Below, one piece after another: positions 24,711-32,867 of a stretch of 56,500 bases of DNA (the stretch's first letter is position 1; each line of letters starts with the position of its first letter). The translations under genes and the position numbers were made by a program. The stretch spans positions 1 through 56,500 of the forward strand of contig CAXPZW010000050.1 in the NCBI GenBank assembly GCA_964221845.1. Direction: 5' to 3'. The stretch is from CAXPZW01 sp964221845. GTDB lineage: Bacteria > Bacteroidota > Bacteroidia > Flavobacteriales_D > Sanyastnellaceae. The notes under the pieces are model-generated. The model saw only the letters and a list, made by a program, of their open reading frames with translations. It ran no database searches and was not told the DNA's origin.

Positions 24711-25613
24711 TTATTTCTGCAACCAAACCACCAACTGCATCCCCTTGTCAGTGCGGCGCATGTAAGGCTTCAACACGCCGTCGAGCGCCTTGGGCAAATA
24801 CGTATCACACACGTAGTAGCCCTTGTCGGCGACCGCATACCCCGCGCGTTTGCCGTGGGCTTCGAAGCTGGCGGGGGCAAATTCGTGCAGGTGGTACGGC
24901 ACGTGCATCGGACTCAGGTTGGCCACGAAATCACTGCGCATGAGCTTGTAGTACCTGTTCATTAAGGTATGGGTGAGCCAATGTGCACTTGGCACCTCAA
25001 TGTGGATCAAGCCACCGGGCTTGAGCCACTTCAATGCACGCTCGATGCAGGCCGCAGGGTCGTACAGGTGTTCCAGTACCACGCTGAAGGTGATGAAGTC
25101 AAAGTGGTCTTCTGGAAAGTGTGCGTCCTCTACTGCTGCGCATTGCAAACGGTCTGGCGAAAGCCCCATGCGCTCAATGGCCCGTGCGTGGAACGGTTCG
25201 GAGGGTTCGCACCCCCAGGTGTCGAAGCCAGCGCGTTCCAGTGCGATCATGCACTTGCCCACACCGGCGCCGATGTCTAGCGCACGTTGTCCGGCGGAGA
25301 AGTCCGCCAGTCGCTTGTACCAGTCGATCTCACCGGCGAAGTAGGTGTCTTGGACCTCAAAGTATTCTGGTTTCCAATAGGACTCGGGGGGGGTGCCGTA
25401 GTGGTCCTGGATGCTGGCGGGTACGGGTTGAGGATCTGCGAAAATCAATTCGCAACTTCGGCATTGCTTGATTGTGCTGGTTTGACCCTCCAGTTTCCAA
25501 GGGCTTGCGCCTTGCGAACGGTCCAGTCGCTTGCCCAAGGTTTTAAAACCTTCGGAAGACGCGCCGCACATGTTGCAGGCGTGCACGGGATGGTAAGAGT
25601 ACTGCACCGGCAT
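24711..25613 (-). CDS. Class I SAM-dependent methyltransferase with N-terminal zinc-ribbon-like cysteines
   Basis: A 300-residue methyltransferase of the type often found with O-antigen or natural-product sugar genes. The N-terminus has two cysteine pairs, HACNMCGA and QCRSCELIF, that could bind zinc. The SAM site is ALDIGAGVGKCMIALE, followed by GCEPSE, FDFITFSVVLEHLYDP and LKPGGLIHIEVP. I start at the ATG at 25613 (MPVQYSYHP); a TTG five codons earlier is the only alternative seen. It stands alone, divergent from the thiolase gene. The acceptor is unknown. Confidence 0.85.
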   Translation of the reverse strand: MPVQYSYHPVHACNMCGASSEGFKTLGKRLDRSQGASPWKLEGQTSTIKQCRSCELIFADPQPVPASIQDHYGTPPESYWKPEYFEVQDTYFAGEIDWYKRLADFSAGQRALDIGAGVGKCMIALERAGFDTWGCEPSEPFHARAIERMGLSPDRLQCAAVEDAHFPEDHFDFITFSVVLEHLYDPAACIERALKWLKPGGLIHIEVPSAHWLTHTLMNRYYKLMRSDFVANLSPMHVPYHLHEFAPASFEAHGKRAGYAVADKGYYVCDTYLPKALDGVLKPYMRRTDKGMQLVVWLQK

Positions 25614-25656
25614 GGATGCAATTTGCAAAAAGCGTTACAACGTCTCGGACGTCGCT

Positions 25657-25685
25657 TTTGTCCCGAGGAGATTGGTGTAGATTCG
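25657..25685 (+). promoter_or_regulatory. Promoter of the thiolase-paaY-trmN6 operon
   Basis: TTTG at 25657-25660, a 17-base spacer, then TAGATTCG at 25678-25685, one mismatch from TAnnTTTG. The spacing is identical to that of the tRNA promoter in this window. The ATG of the thiolase follows after four bases. Confidence 0.5.
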
Positions 25686-25689
25686 CACC

Positions 25690-26898
25690 ATGAAATCTGC
25701 ATTCATCGCGGACGCGGTCCGCACGCCGATCGGGAAGTTCGGCGGCACCCTTGCCCCAGTACGTACCGACGACTTGGGCGCCCTCCCCATCAAGGCTTTG
25801 ATTGAACGCAATCCGTCACTGGATCCTGCCGCGATTGAGGACGTATTGCTGGGCTGTGCCAACCAGGCCGGTGAAGACAACCGCAACGTGGCGCGCATGT
25901 CGCTGCTGCTCGCGGGCTTGCCCTACACTGTTCCGGGTGAAACCGTGAACCGCTTGTGTTCTTCGGGCATGGCGGCCACCATCCACGCCTCGCGTGCCAT
26001 CCAAGTGGGCGATGGCGACGTGTTTGTGTCAGGCGGTGTGGAGCACATGACCCGCGGACCGTGGGTCATCAGCAAAGTGAGCAAGCCCTTTGGCCGCGAT
26101 GCGCAGATGCACGACACCAGCTTCGGCTGGCGCTTCATCAACCCCAAGTTGGATGAGATTTATGGTACGGACGGCATGGGCCAAACCGCCGAGAACTTGG
26201 TGGACCTCTACGGCATTTCCCGCGAGGACCAAGATGCCTTTGCCGCGTGGAGCCAAGCCAAAGCAGCTGCTGCCCAGCAATCGGGCCGTTTGGCTGAGGA
26301 GATTGTTCCTGTATCCATCCCACGTCGCAAGCAAGACGACTTGGTGTTTGAACACGACGAATTTTTACGCCCCGGCACCACCGCAGAAGTGCTGGCCGGA
26401 TTGCGCCCCGCGTTCCGCAAAGACGGAACTGTTACAGCCGGCAACGCCTCTGGCTTGAACGACGGTGCAGGGGCATTGCTTGTTGCCAGTGAGCAAGGCA
26501 TGAAAGACCACGGCTTGACCCCCATGGCGCGCATTGTGTCTACCGGTGTGGTAGGCGTGGAGCCGCGCATCATGGGCATCGGGCCGGTAGGGGCCTCTCA
26601 ACTCGCACTCAAGCGCGCGGGACTCACCATCGATGACATGGACATCCTGGAGCTCAACGAAGCCTTTGCCGCGCAAGTCCTGGCCTGCACCCGCAACCTA
26701 GGCGTGGCTGACAACGATCCGCGCATCAACCCGAATGGCGGTGCCATTGCCATCGGACACCCGTTGGGCATGACGGGTCAGCGTTTGCTGCAAACTGCGG
26801 CCATTGAGCTCAAGAACACCGGCAAGAAATACGCACTGGTGACCATGTGTGTGGGCGTGGGCCAAGGCTACGCCACGGTGATCGAAAACGTGAGCTGA
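25690..26898 (+). CDS. Acetyl-CoA acyltransferase, 3-oxoadipyl-CoA thiolase type
   Basis: A 402-residue thiolase that cleaves 3-oxoacyl-CoA with CoA. The nucleophile is in NRLCSSGMAA, the second active-site residues in GGAIAIGHPLGMTG, and the third Cys in VTMCVGVGQG. The N-terminal stretch GCANQAGEDNRNVARMSLL is typical of PcaF/PaaJ thiolases, which release succinyl-CoA and acetyl-CoA at the end of phenylacetate and beta-ketoadipate breakdown. The next gene is a PaaY homologue, which strengthens the phenylacetate link. Other paa genes are not in the window, so a general beta-oxidation role is still possible. Confidence 0.92.
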   Translation: MKSAFIADAVRTPIGKFGGTLAPVRTDDLGALPIKALIERNPSLDPAAIEDVLLGCANQAGEDNRNVARMSLLLAGLPYTVPGETVNRLCSSGMAATIHASRAIQVGDGDVFVSGGVEHMTRGPWVISKVSKPFGRDAQMHDTSFGWRFINPKLDEIYGTDGMGQTAENLVDLYGISREDQDAFAAWSQAKAAAAQQSGRLAEEIVPVSIPRRKQDDLVFEHDEFLRPGTTAEVLAGLRPAFRKDGTVTAGNASGLNDGAGALLVASEQGMKDHGLTPMARIVSTGVVGVEPRIMGIGPVGASQLALKRAGLTIDDMDILELNEAFAAQVLACTRNLGVADNDPRINPNGGAIAIGHPLGMTGQRLLQTAAIELKNTGKKYALVTMCVGVGQGYATVIENVS

Positions 26899-27497
26899 TG
26901 GCTTGTTACGCGTTCAAAGGCTTTGTTCCAGTGGTACACCCCTCTAGCTACGTGCACCCACTGGCGGCGGTCACTGGCAATGTGATCATCGGCAAGGATT
27001 GCTACATCGGTCCCGGCGCTGCGTTGCGTGGGGATTGGGGTGGCATTGTTTTGGAGGACGGCTGCAACGTGCAGGAGAACTGCACCCTGCACATGTTCCC
27101 AGGCGTGACGGTGACCCTTGAAGCGGGAGCACATGTGGGCCACGGTGCCATCATTCACGGCGCCCATTTGGGCCGCAATTGCCTGATTGGGATGAACGCT
27201 GTGGTCATGGACAACGCCGTGGTAGGCGCTGGCAGCATTGTAGGCGCATTGGCCTTTGTTCCTGCCGATACCCAAGTGCCCGAGCGCTCTGTGTTTGTAG
27301 GGAACCCGGGCAAGGTGGTCAAGCAAGTCAGCGACGGTATGCTGGATTGGAAGACCAAAGGCACCCAACTCTACCAAGCGCTGCCGGCCGATTTGAACGA
27401 AACGCTCGAAGAGGTCACTCCACTGACCGAAGTGCCCGAAGACCGACCCTCACAAGACGTGCTTTACCAGACCTGGAATGCCATCAAAGGCAGCTGA
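26898..27497 (+). CDS. paaY: PaaY-like gamma-carbonic-anhydrase-fold thioesterase
   Basis: A 199-residue left-handed beta-helix protein with hexapeptide repeats (VIIGKDCYIGPGAALRGDWG, HLGRNCLIGMNAVVMDN). The His residues of LHMFPG and VGHGAIIHG match the zinc ligands of the gamma-carbonic anhydrase family. In phenylacetate degradation PaaY is a thioesterase that removes dead-end CoA esters. The ATG overlaps the stop of the thiolase gene, which supports the paa assignment. I reject the upstream extension because it reads through the thiolase end. Confidence 0.9.
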   Translation: MACYAFKGFVPVVHPSSYVHPLAAVTGNVIIGKDCYIGPGAALRGDWGGIVLEDGCNVQENCTLHMFPGVTVTLEAGAHVGHGAIIHGAHLGRNCLIGMNAVVMDNAVVGAGSIVGALAFVPADTQVPERSVFVGNPGKVVKQVSDGMLDWKTKGTQLYQALPADLNETLEEVTPLTEVPEDRPSQDVLYQTWNAIKGS

Positions 27498-28179
27498 TAC
27501 CTTTTCGCTTCAACGGTTTACCATCGACCAGGCCGGCGCGGCGCATCGGGTGGGAGAGGACAGCATTCTGTTTGGCGGTTGGGTGGACCTATCCGGCGCA
27601 CGCACTGTGCTCGATGTGGGCACAGGTACCGGAATAGTGGCCATGATCGCCGCGCAGCGGTCTAAGGCGCACATCACCGCCCTCGAACTTCAACCCGATC
27701 AAGCGGCCTTGGCTCTTCGCAATGTTGCCAGCAGCCGGTTTGCGGAGCGCATATCGGTCGTGGAAGCAGATTTCAGCACGTTTGAGGCCTTCCAAGCGGA
27801 CCACATCTTGTCCAACCCGCCTTACTTTTTGACCGGACCACAGGCTTCAGGTGCGCGCGCTACAGCGCGGCATTTGCAATCGGAATGGCAGATTTGGATG
27901 GAGGGTTTCCGCAGGAATAGCGCTCAAGAAGGCCAACTGAGTCTTGTGTTGCCGTTGGAACGACGGGCGGAGGTCATGGCGCAAGCCTTGGAGCACGGCT
28001 GGTTCCGTCAGCGCGAATGCCACGTACAGGCGCACAAAGAAGCGGGCGCGCACTTGATGCTGGTCACCTTTGGTCCGCGGCCGGTGAGCGGTTTGGAGGT
28101 GGAACACGTGTGCGTGCGGGACCAGGAGGGGCGATATCACCCTTCCTTTCAGCAGTATACGTCAGACTTGTACCTGTGA
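27478..28179 (+). CDS. trmN6: tRNA1(Val) adenine-37 N6-methyltransferase TrmN6-like
   Basis: A 233-residue SAM-dependent methyltransferase of the YfiC/TrmN6 type that methylates A37 of tRNA1(Val). It shows HRVGEDSILFGGWVDL, TVLDVGTGTGIVAMIAAQ, the acidic EADFSTFE, and the catalytic SNPPYFLTG, the NPPY motif of adenine methyltransferases. The start overlaps the 3' end of paaY by 20 bases, so the gene is translated in the same operon although its function is unrelated. Confidence 0.9.
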   Translation: MPSKAADTFSLQRFTIDQAGAAHRVGEDSILFGGWVDLSGARTVLDVGTGTGIVAMIAAQRSKAHITALELQPDQAALALRNVASSRFAERISVVEADFSTFEAFQADHILSNPPYFLTGPQASGARATARHLQSEWQIWMEGFRRNSAQEGQLSLVLPLERRAEVMAQALEHGWFRQRECHVQAHKEAGAHLMLVTFGPRPVSGLEVEHVCVRDQEGRYHPSFQQYTSDLYL

Positions 28180-28180
28180 G

Positions 28181-28567
28181 TTAGGAGCCGAGGATGTGCT
28201 TGAGCTCGTCGATTTGGCTCTTCCAGAGCAGTTGCGCGTCTTCCAATTCGTCTTCTTCCGCAAAGTCGGTCACAATGATGGCCAGCTCTTTGGTGAGCGG
28301 GTCGATCTTGATGCGCATTTCGAAGTAGGACTTGTCGCCCTCCTCTTCGAGTTCCAACCAGCGGTATTTTGCGAATTCGTCTTTGCGGCTGCCGATGAGT
28401 CGCGCCTTCTCTTCACTTCCTTCCCAGAAAAAGGTATAGATGTCGCCTCGAATGTGAACGTCGTCTGAAAACCACTCTGCCAGTCCGCTTGGGGTGGCAA
28501 TTTTGCTGTAGATAATCTTGGACGACGCGTTTACGATGTATTCGAGTTCGAATTTCTCTTTTGCCAT
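28181..28567 (-). CDS. START-like domain protein
   Basis: A 128-residue protein with the SRPBCC/START-like fold known from Bacteroidota. Typical features are the N-terminal FELEYIVNASSKIIYSKIAT, GLAEWFSDDV, FFWEGSEEKARL and a long C-terminal helix (AQLLWKSQIDELKHIL). These proteins have a hydrophobic pocket; no ligand is known. It ends one base from the trmN6 stop on the other strand. Confidence 0.88.
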   Translation of the reverse strand: MAKEKFELEYIVNASSKIIYSKIATPSGLAEWFSDDVHIRGDIYTFFWEGSEEKARLIGSRKDEFAKYRWLELEEEGDKSYFEMRIKIDPLTKELAIIVTDFAEEDELEDAQLLWKSQIDELKHILGS

Positions 28568-28707
28568 AGCGTCGTGTTGGGTCCGAAAACCGTGGCCGGC
28601 AAGATAGTCATTTTCTACCCATGTATTTCCTGACTTTTTAACAGGTGTAGCCCTTGCAGGGTCGGGTGTTGGGGTTTTTTCTACAAGTGGCGCATTCGAA
28701 GGGCTGT

Positions 28708-28736
28708 TTTGTTGAATGGAATTTGATCTATATTTG
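28708..28736 (+). promoter_or_regulatory. tRNA-Met promoter (TTTG-N17-TATATTTG)
   Basis: TTTG at 28708-28711, 17 bases, then TATATTTG at 28729-28736. This matches the promoter consensus of Bacteroidota (TTTG and TAnnTTTG) and lies 30 bases before the tRNA 5' end. Confidence 0.8.
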
Positions 28737-28766
28737 CACCCCGAAACGCAAAGGCGTAGTCGACAT

Positions 28767-28840
28767 GGCGCGGTAGCTCAGCTGGTTAGAGCGCAGGATT
28801 CATAATCCTGAGGTCGAGTGTTCAAGTCACTCTCGCGCTA
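28767..28840 (+). tRNA. tRNA-Met (anticodon CAT)
   Basis: A 74-base cloverleaf. The acceptor stem pairs GGCGCGG with TCGCGCT (five Watson-Crick pairs and two G-T pairs), followed by discriminator A; CCA is not encoded. The D-arm is GCTC..GAGC, the anticodon stem-loop is GGATT-CAT-AATCC in context, and the T-arm is GAGTG-TTCAAGT-CACTC. The G1-T72 pair is against the initiator type, which lacks a pair there, but a tRNA-Ile with lysidine-modified CAT cannot be excluded without a search. Confidence 0.95.
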
Positions 28841-28852
28841 CTTGATTTGAGG

Positions 28853-28884
28853 GCCCTATCAACACAAGTTGATGGGGCTTTTTT
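28853..28884 (+). terminator. Terminator after tRNA-Met
   Basis: GCCCTATCAAC at 28853-28863 and GTTGATGGGGC at 28868-28878 pair at ten of eleven positions around an ACAA loop, followed by six T. Confidence 0.9.
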
Positions 28885-29290
28885 GTTTCCAAGACGTTGG
28901 CATGTTACCTCTTTAACCCAGTCTCGGGTGACCAGATTCTTGTGGGCTTGACCGCTTGGAGTGACACTCCAGGGCAAGTGTTTGTGCGCAACAACTTGGG
29001 CCAGCAAGTGGCCACATAAGTGATCTTTGCTGTCCGGTTGGAAACCTTGCAGACCGGACACATGCAAGCCGGTGTTTGCATGAGGACTCTGGTGCAACAA
29101 GTCCGGTGCTTGCAGCGCGCATTTGTGGTGATGCGCTGAGTCTGGACTAAGACTTAACCCATTGCCAATCCACGCCCGGAAGCACGCACTGGGGGTATCG
29201 GTGTTTGAGGGCTTCAGAATTGTCCTACATAACCTCTTTGGATTTCTACCGTATAGAAGAAGGAACACGAGCTGCAAATGCGGCTCTGAA
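28885..29290. other. 406-base stretch without a recognised gene
   Basis: The region between the tRNA terminator and the next gene has no ORF I can support. A minus-strand frame crosses it but also runs through the tRNA. It must hold the promoter of the downstream secreted protein gene. Fragments such as CCTCTTTGG and CCGTATAGAAGAAGGAAC precede that gene, but no full TTTG-N17-TAnnTTTG match is visible. Confidence 0.4.
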
Positions 29291-30619
29291 ATGAACGTAA
29301 ACCCTTTTCAAATGTACTCTCCCATTCGTCTTTATGTAGCAGCCTTCGGTGTCGCCCTTGCGACCACACTCAGTGCACAAAACCCCGGTCAAACCGACCA
29401 TCTCTCCTTGATCGAGGCCCAAGGGGTCGTACCCACCACTGTTCGGGCATCGGATTCTTTCGACGCCTACGGACCACATTACATGAACGACATCATCGCC
29501 GCGCATCCTGCTGTGGTGGGTGCTTCGGATTGGAATTGGTCCTTTAAGAATATCAACGGCAACGAACTGCCCATCGACTTCAACAAAGGCGACGACAGCC
29601 GATATATCCGGCTTGCAGACGTGCCTGGTATCCAGCACGGCATGTCATACGATGTGCAGGTGCGGCCAATTATGGTCACCGGCGAAATCACGGAGTTTGG
29701 CGAAGCGGTCACTGTGGCCATTGTTACCCTAGCACCAGATGAAGGCGGCACAGACAACATCGCAGACATTGCAGATCGTGGCTTGGAAGCCCCAAGCGAC
29801 ATCCGCGTAGAGCCCAAGCAACTCAGCGCTTCGGACCGCGAGATGACTGTGACACTGGGTGATTGGATCTCAGACCGAGACATCACCACCGTAGGCATCA
29901 TCGATGCAGACGGCAACGTGATCTACAAACGAGAAATGACCTTGGACGCGGGCGGTGAAGTCATCCTGTCTGCCGAGGACCTCCAAGCAGGCCTGTACAC
30001 CATCAGCGCCATGCACAACCGCGAAACCCGCACGACTCGCGTAAAAGTGAACCGTGCAGGCGAGCGCGACTTTGAAGTGGTTTCTGACCTGAGCATCGAG
30101 CCACGTGTGGTGGACGGCGCAGGCCTCAAAGCTACCCTAGGTGGCTGGATCAACGAGCAACGCATGACCACCTTCATGGTCCTGGATGACGAGGGCAAAG
30201 AAGTGATGCGCAGCGAACATATGGCCGGCGCCGGTGAGCCCGTGCAACTCGACCTCACCGAGCTGCGTAACGGCCGCTATACCTTGCAAGCGGTAAACCT
30301 CGAGGGGCGCAAGTCTCAGAAGTTTGAGGTGGCCCGCGACCGTGGATTCGAAGAGCCCGGCAACGACCTGCACGTGTACCCGAACCCCATCCGCGAGCGC
30401 GACATGCGACTCAAAGTGGGCAGCTGGATCGATGGCAGCAACTTCACGGGCATCCGCATCTACGATAACAACGGTGTGGTGAAAGGCACCATGACCGCCC
30501 GTCTGGAACAAGGAGAGACAGTGCGCATGGACGTGTCAACACTGCAAAACGGCGACTACAACGTGATTGTGGTCAACGGACGTGAGCGACGCAACGTACG
30601 CATCAGCATCCGACGATAA
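29291..30619 (+). CDS. Exported protein with three C-terminal-domain-like repeats
   Basis: A 442-residue protein with a signal peptide in the first 35 residues (SPIRLYVAAFGVALATTLSA). Residues about 36-165 have no recognised family. From about residue 170 come three tandem units of about 93 residues, at 170-265, 266-359 and 360-442. Each reads like IRVEP..LSIEP..LHVYPNP, then LGDWI/LGGWI/VGSWI, IIDADGNV/VLDDEGKE/IYDNNGVV, GE.V.L, LQAGLYTI/LRNGRYTL/LQNGDYNV. This is the pattern of a type IX sorting domain, and the last copy, beginning YPNP and ending in RISIRR, is in the sorting position. I start at the ATG at 29291. The gene ends at a strong terminator and stands alone. Confidence 0.82.
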   Translation: MNVNPFQMYSPIRLYVAAFGVALATTLSAQNPGQTDHLSLIEAQGVVPTTVRASDSFDAYGPHYMNDIIAAHPAVVGASDWNWSFKNINGNELPIDFNKGDDSRYIRLADVPGIQHGMSYDVQVRPIMVTGEITEFGEAVTVAIVTLAPDEGGTDNIADIADRGLEAPSDIRVEPKQLSASDREMTVTLGDWISDRDITTVGIIDADGNVIYKREMTLDAGGEVILSAEDLQAGLYTISAMHNRETRTTRVKVNRAGERDFEVVSDLSIEPRVVDGAGLKATLGGWINEQRMTTFMVLDDEGKEVMRSEHMAGAGEPVQLDLTELRNGRYTLQAVNLEGRKSQKFEVARDRGFEEPGNDLHVYPNPIRERDMRLKVGSWIDGSNFTGIRIYDNNGVVKGTMTARLEQGETVRMDVSTLQNGDYNVIVVNGRERRNVRISIRR

Positions 30620-30646
30620 CCGTCCCGTCTAGCAACTAAACGCATG

Positions 30647-30680
30647 AAGCGCCCGGCCAGTGGTCGGGCGCTTTCTGTTT
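30647..30680. terminator. Terminator between convergent genes
   Basis: AAGCGCCCG at 30647-30655 pairs with CGGGCGCTT at 30665-30673, with GGCC/GGTC extending the stem, then TTTCTGTTT. Being nearly symmetrical it can serve the gene ending at 30619 and perhaps also the minus-strand gene ending at 30679. Confidence 0.85.
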
Positions 30681-31200
30681 ACGCTTGTTCCAGTTTTGAG
30701 ATGAGTTTGCGGGCGTTGCGGTCAAACGCATCGGTCACCAAGCCGAGTTGACTGGAGAGGGTTTCGCTGAATTCGGGGATCAACTCTGGCCAGCGCACCA
30801 CGACATGTTTGAGCACCATCATGCTGTAGTACTTCACGCCGGTGGCTTCGCCCGGGCGGCGCAGGTACAGCAAACATCGGTCGGCCAGGGTGTCAAAGAG
30901 TTCGGGATTGTTGAGCAGCAAACAGACCTTGAGCATGTCGCGGCGTACACCCGGGTGTTTGGCGTGGTCCATGGCCTTGAGCACGGCGTCGCCATGTGTC
31001 GATAGGGAAGTGCGGTCGTACTCGCAGATGTGGCGGACCAAGTAGGCCGCCTTGCTGTTTTTGGGACGCTGGGGACCCGCTGCCAACTCGAGCAGGTGCG
31101 CGATCAGTTGAGGTGAGCCGGAGATGTCTGGTGCCAGTTCATCCACGGCTTTGCGGGCCATGCCCGTCACCAAACGCAGCTCCAGTTCCGCAGGAGTCAT
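30679..31200 (-). CDS. All-helical protein of unknown function (HEAT-like)
   Basis: A 173-residue soluble protein that I cannot name. It is almost entirely helical, with repeating motifs such as AAYLVRHICEY, VRRDMLKVCLLL and KYYSMMVLKHVVVRWPELI spaced like HEAT or ARM repeats. It has no signal and no catalytic motif. The ATG overlaps the stop of the thioredoxin-fold gene upstream by four bases, so they are co-expressed. A scaffold role is a guess. Confidence 0.7.
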   Translation of the reverse strand: MTPAELELRLVTGMARKAVDELAPDISGSPQLIAHLLELAAGPQRPKNSKAAYLVRHICEYDRTSLSTHGDAVLKAMDHAKHPGVRRDMLKVCLLLNNPELFDTLADRCLLYLRRPGEATGVKYYSMMVLKHVVVRWPELIPEFSETLSSQLGLVTDAFDRNARKLISKLEQA

Positions 31201-32771
31201 CAGCCGTTGGTGGCGCCTTTGGTACGCTTGCGCTCGTTTTGCTTTGGGGCTTCGGGCGCGGCTTCTTCTGGAATTTCACCGTCACCTACATCTTCGCCAA
31301 TGCCTTCGAAGGTTTCCACCAGGTCCTCCAGTTGTTCGGCGTTGAGTTGCTTGGCAATGATCACGTGGTCTTCATCCAGCAGCCAAATCTTGGGGGTGGA
31401 ATTGATGTCCAGGGTGCGGCGGAAGTTGAGGCTTTCCAGGTTGGTGCAGCACTGCAGGGCTTGGCGTACGGCCTCGGGATTGTCGTTGCTGATGGACGGA
31501 TCGTCGCTCACGTCAATCCAGTCGGGGAGCTCTTTTTCCTCCATGAACTTGACCCAAGGCTCGCGTTCGTAATCGTTGCCAATGGCGTAGATCGAGGCGA
31601 TGTCCTTGTGCTTGGCGTAGAATTCCGCCAGCTTGGGCATTTCTTTCTTGCAGTGGCCACAGGTGCTTTCCCACACCACCACAACAGTGTACTTGGTATC
31701 GGTCTCACGCACCGAGATCCACTCGCCTTCGGGAGACATCAAGCGGATGTCTGGGAACGGGGCGTCGCACAACACTTGGCGCTTGTCGTTGGCGGCTTCA
31801 ATGATGGTGCCCAGTTTCTCAGGATCCATCCACCCGCACTTGCCTTGCGCATAGTAGTTGTCAACCATGTACACAAAGGCCTTGTCCATGCACATGAGCT
31901 TGCTGGTCTCGGTGTAGTAGGTAAAGTGATGAACGATGTACTTGAACAGGTCTTCCTTGCCTTCCACGCGGTCAATCAGGCGGGTGGCTTCCACGCCCAT
32001 GCTGTCGGGAATTTGCGGCAGCACTTTGCTCACGTAACGTTCCAAAGCACTGTGGAACGCTTGGTCGCGGACCATGCGGTTGTCGTTCAGGTCCACGTTG
32101 TCCCAGTAGTGGGCTTTGTACCACTCGTAACGGGCGGTGTTGCGCTCCTCTTCATCCAAGTCTTTGCCGAGGTCTTCGGGCACCTCTACGTCCAGCATCA
32201 TACGGATGTACTTGGCAAACAGCTTGTCGGGGTTGGAGGCGATGATGGACTTCTGGCGTTCTACCACTTGGTCGTTGAGGTCCACCAGGGCTTTGCGGGC
32301 TTTCTTGAGGTCCTTCTCTACCGCGGTGCTGTCGGCCAGTACCGAGTCGTGTGGGGCGCGCAGGCCGCGCATGTCGTTGATGAAGCGCACGTAATCGTAG
32401 AATGCCTTGTTGTTCCAGCCTTTGGTCACCTCCAGATTGCGCACCAAATCGGTGGTGTCGGTGACGATTTCGATGTCCTCGTTGCCGATGATGATGTCGA
32501 AGTAGGGCTTGCCAGGGATCACCACAGCATACTTCCCTTGCTCATTGAAGGGACGACCCTTGAATTCAATCTGTCCGACAGGGCTGACTTGAGCCGTGTC
32601 TGCGTAGTACAGCTTGTTGCCATAATAGTTCGCCAAATACACTTCTCCGCCGGTCAGGCCCTTGACCTGGATGCGGGTGTAGGTGTTGAGCGAAGTCTGT
32701 TGTGCCGCTGCGGTGCCTGCCACCAGCAGGGCCACCATGGGCAAGATCAAGTTCCGAAGGGTGCGCGTCAT
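31200..32771 (-). CDS. Exported thioredoxin-like (TlpA/ResA type) protein
   Basis: A 523-residue periplasmic or surface-anchored protein. A signal peptide covers residues 1-24 (LILPMVALLVAGTAAAQ). An N-terminal beta domain (VKGLTGGEVYLANYYGN) resembles DUF4369. A helical middle (about 130-330) matches the type seen in DUF5106 proteins. The C-terminal thioredoxin fold has ESTCGHCKKEMPKL, with the redox pair Cys371 and Cys374, and NSTPKIWLLDED with the cis-proline. The last 40 residues are acidic then basic. It probably acts in thiol-disulfide exchange outside the cytoplasm; the partner is unknown. Confidence 0.85.
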   Translation of the reverse strand: MTRTLRNLILPMVALLVAGTAAAQQTSLNTYTRIQVKGLTGGEVYLANYYGNKLYYADTAQVSPVGQIEFKGRPFNEQGKYAVVIPGKPYFDIIIGNEDIEIVTDTTDLVRNLEVTKGWNNKAFYDYVRFINDMRGLRAPHDSVLADSTAVEKDLKKARKALVDLNDQVVERQKSIIASNPDKLFAKYIRMMLDVEVPEDLGKDLDEEERNTARYEWYKAHYWDNVDLNDNRMVRDQAFHSALERYVSKVLPQIPDSMGVEATRLIDRVEGKEDLFKYIVHHFTYYTETSKLMCMDKAFVYMVDNYYAQGKCGWMDPEKLGTIIEAANDKRQVLCDAPFPDIRLMSPEGEWISVRETDTKYTVVVVWESTCGHCKKEMPKLAEFYAKHKDIASIYAIGNDYEREPWVKFMEEKELPDWIDVSDDPSISNDNPEAVRQALQCCTNLESLNFRRTLDINSTPKIWLLDEDHVIIAKQLNAEQLEDLVETFEGIGEDVGDGEIPEEAAPEAPKQNERKRTKGATNG

Positions 32772-32867
32772 GCAGCGTTGGAATGGTTCGTAGGATGGAC
32801 AACAAAACTATGGCCGAAGTTGCCGAGGGTGGGAAAATTAACATTTTGTGAAGGCCTGCACCCGCGC

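Noticed and set aside
28767..28840. tRNA-Met read as an initiator tRNA
   Set aside because: Position 1 and 72 can form a G-T pair and the anticodon stem lacks the three G-C pairs of initiators.
28822..29277. Minus-strand frame of 151 codons after the tRNA
   Set aside because: It runs through the tRNA 3' half and the terminator and encodes nothing recognisable.
30996..32867. Very long plus-strand open frame in front of the alpha/beta hydrolase
   Set aside because: It is antisense to the thioredoxin-like and helical genes, whose protein motifs are clear. Only the part from 32868 has hydrolase similarity. High GC produces such antisense frames.
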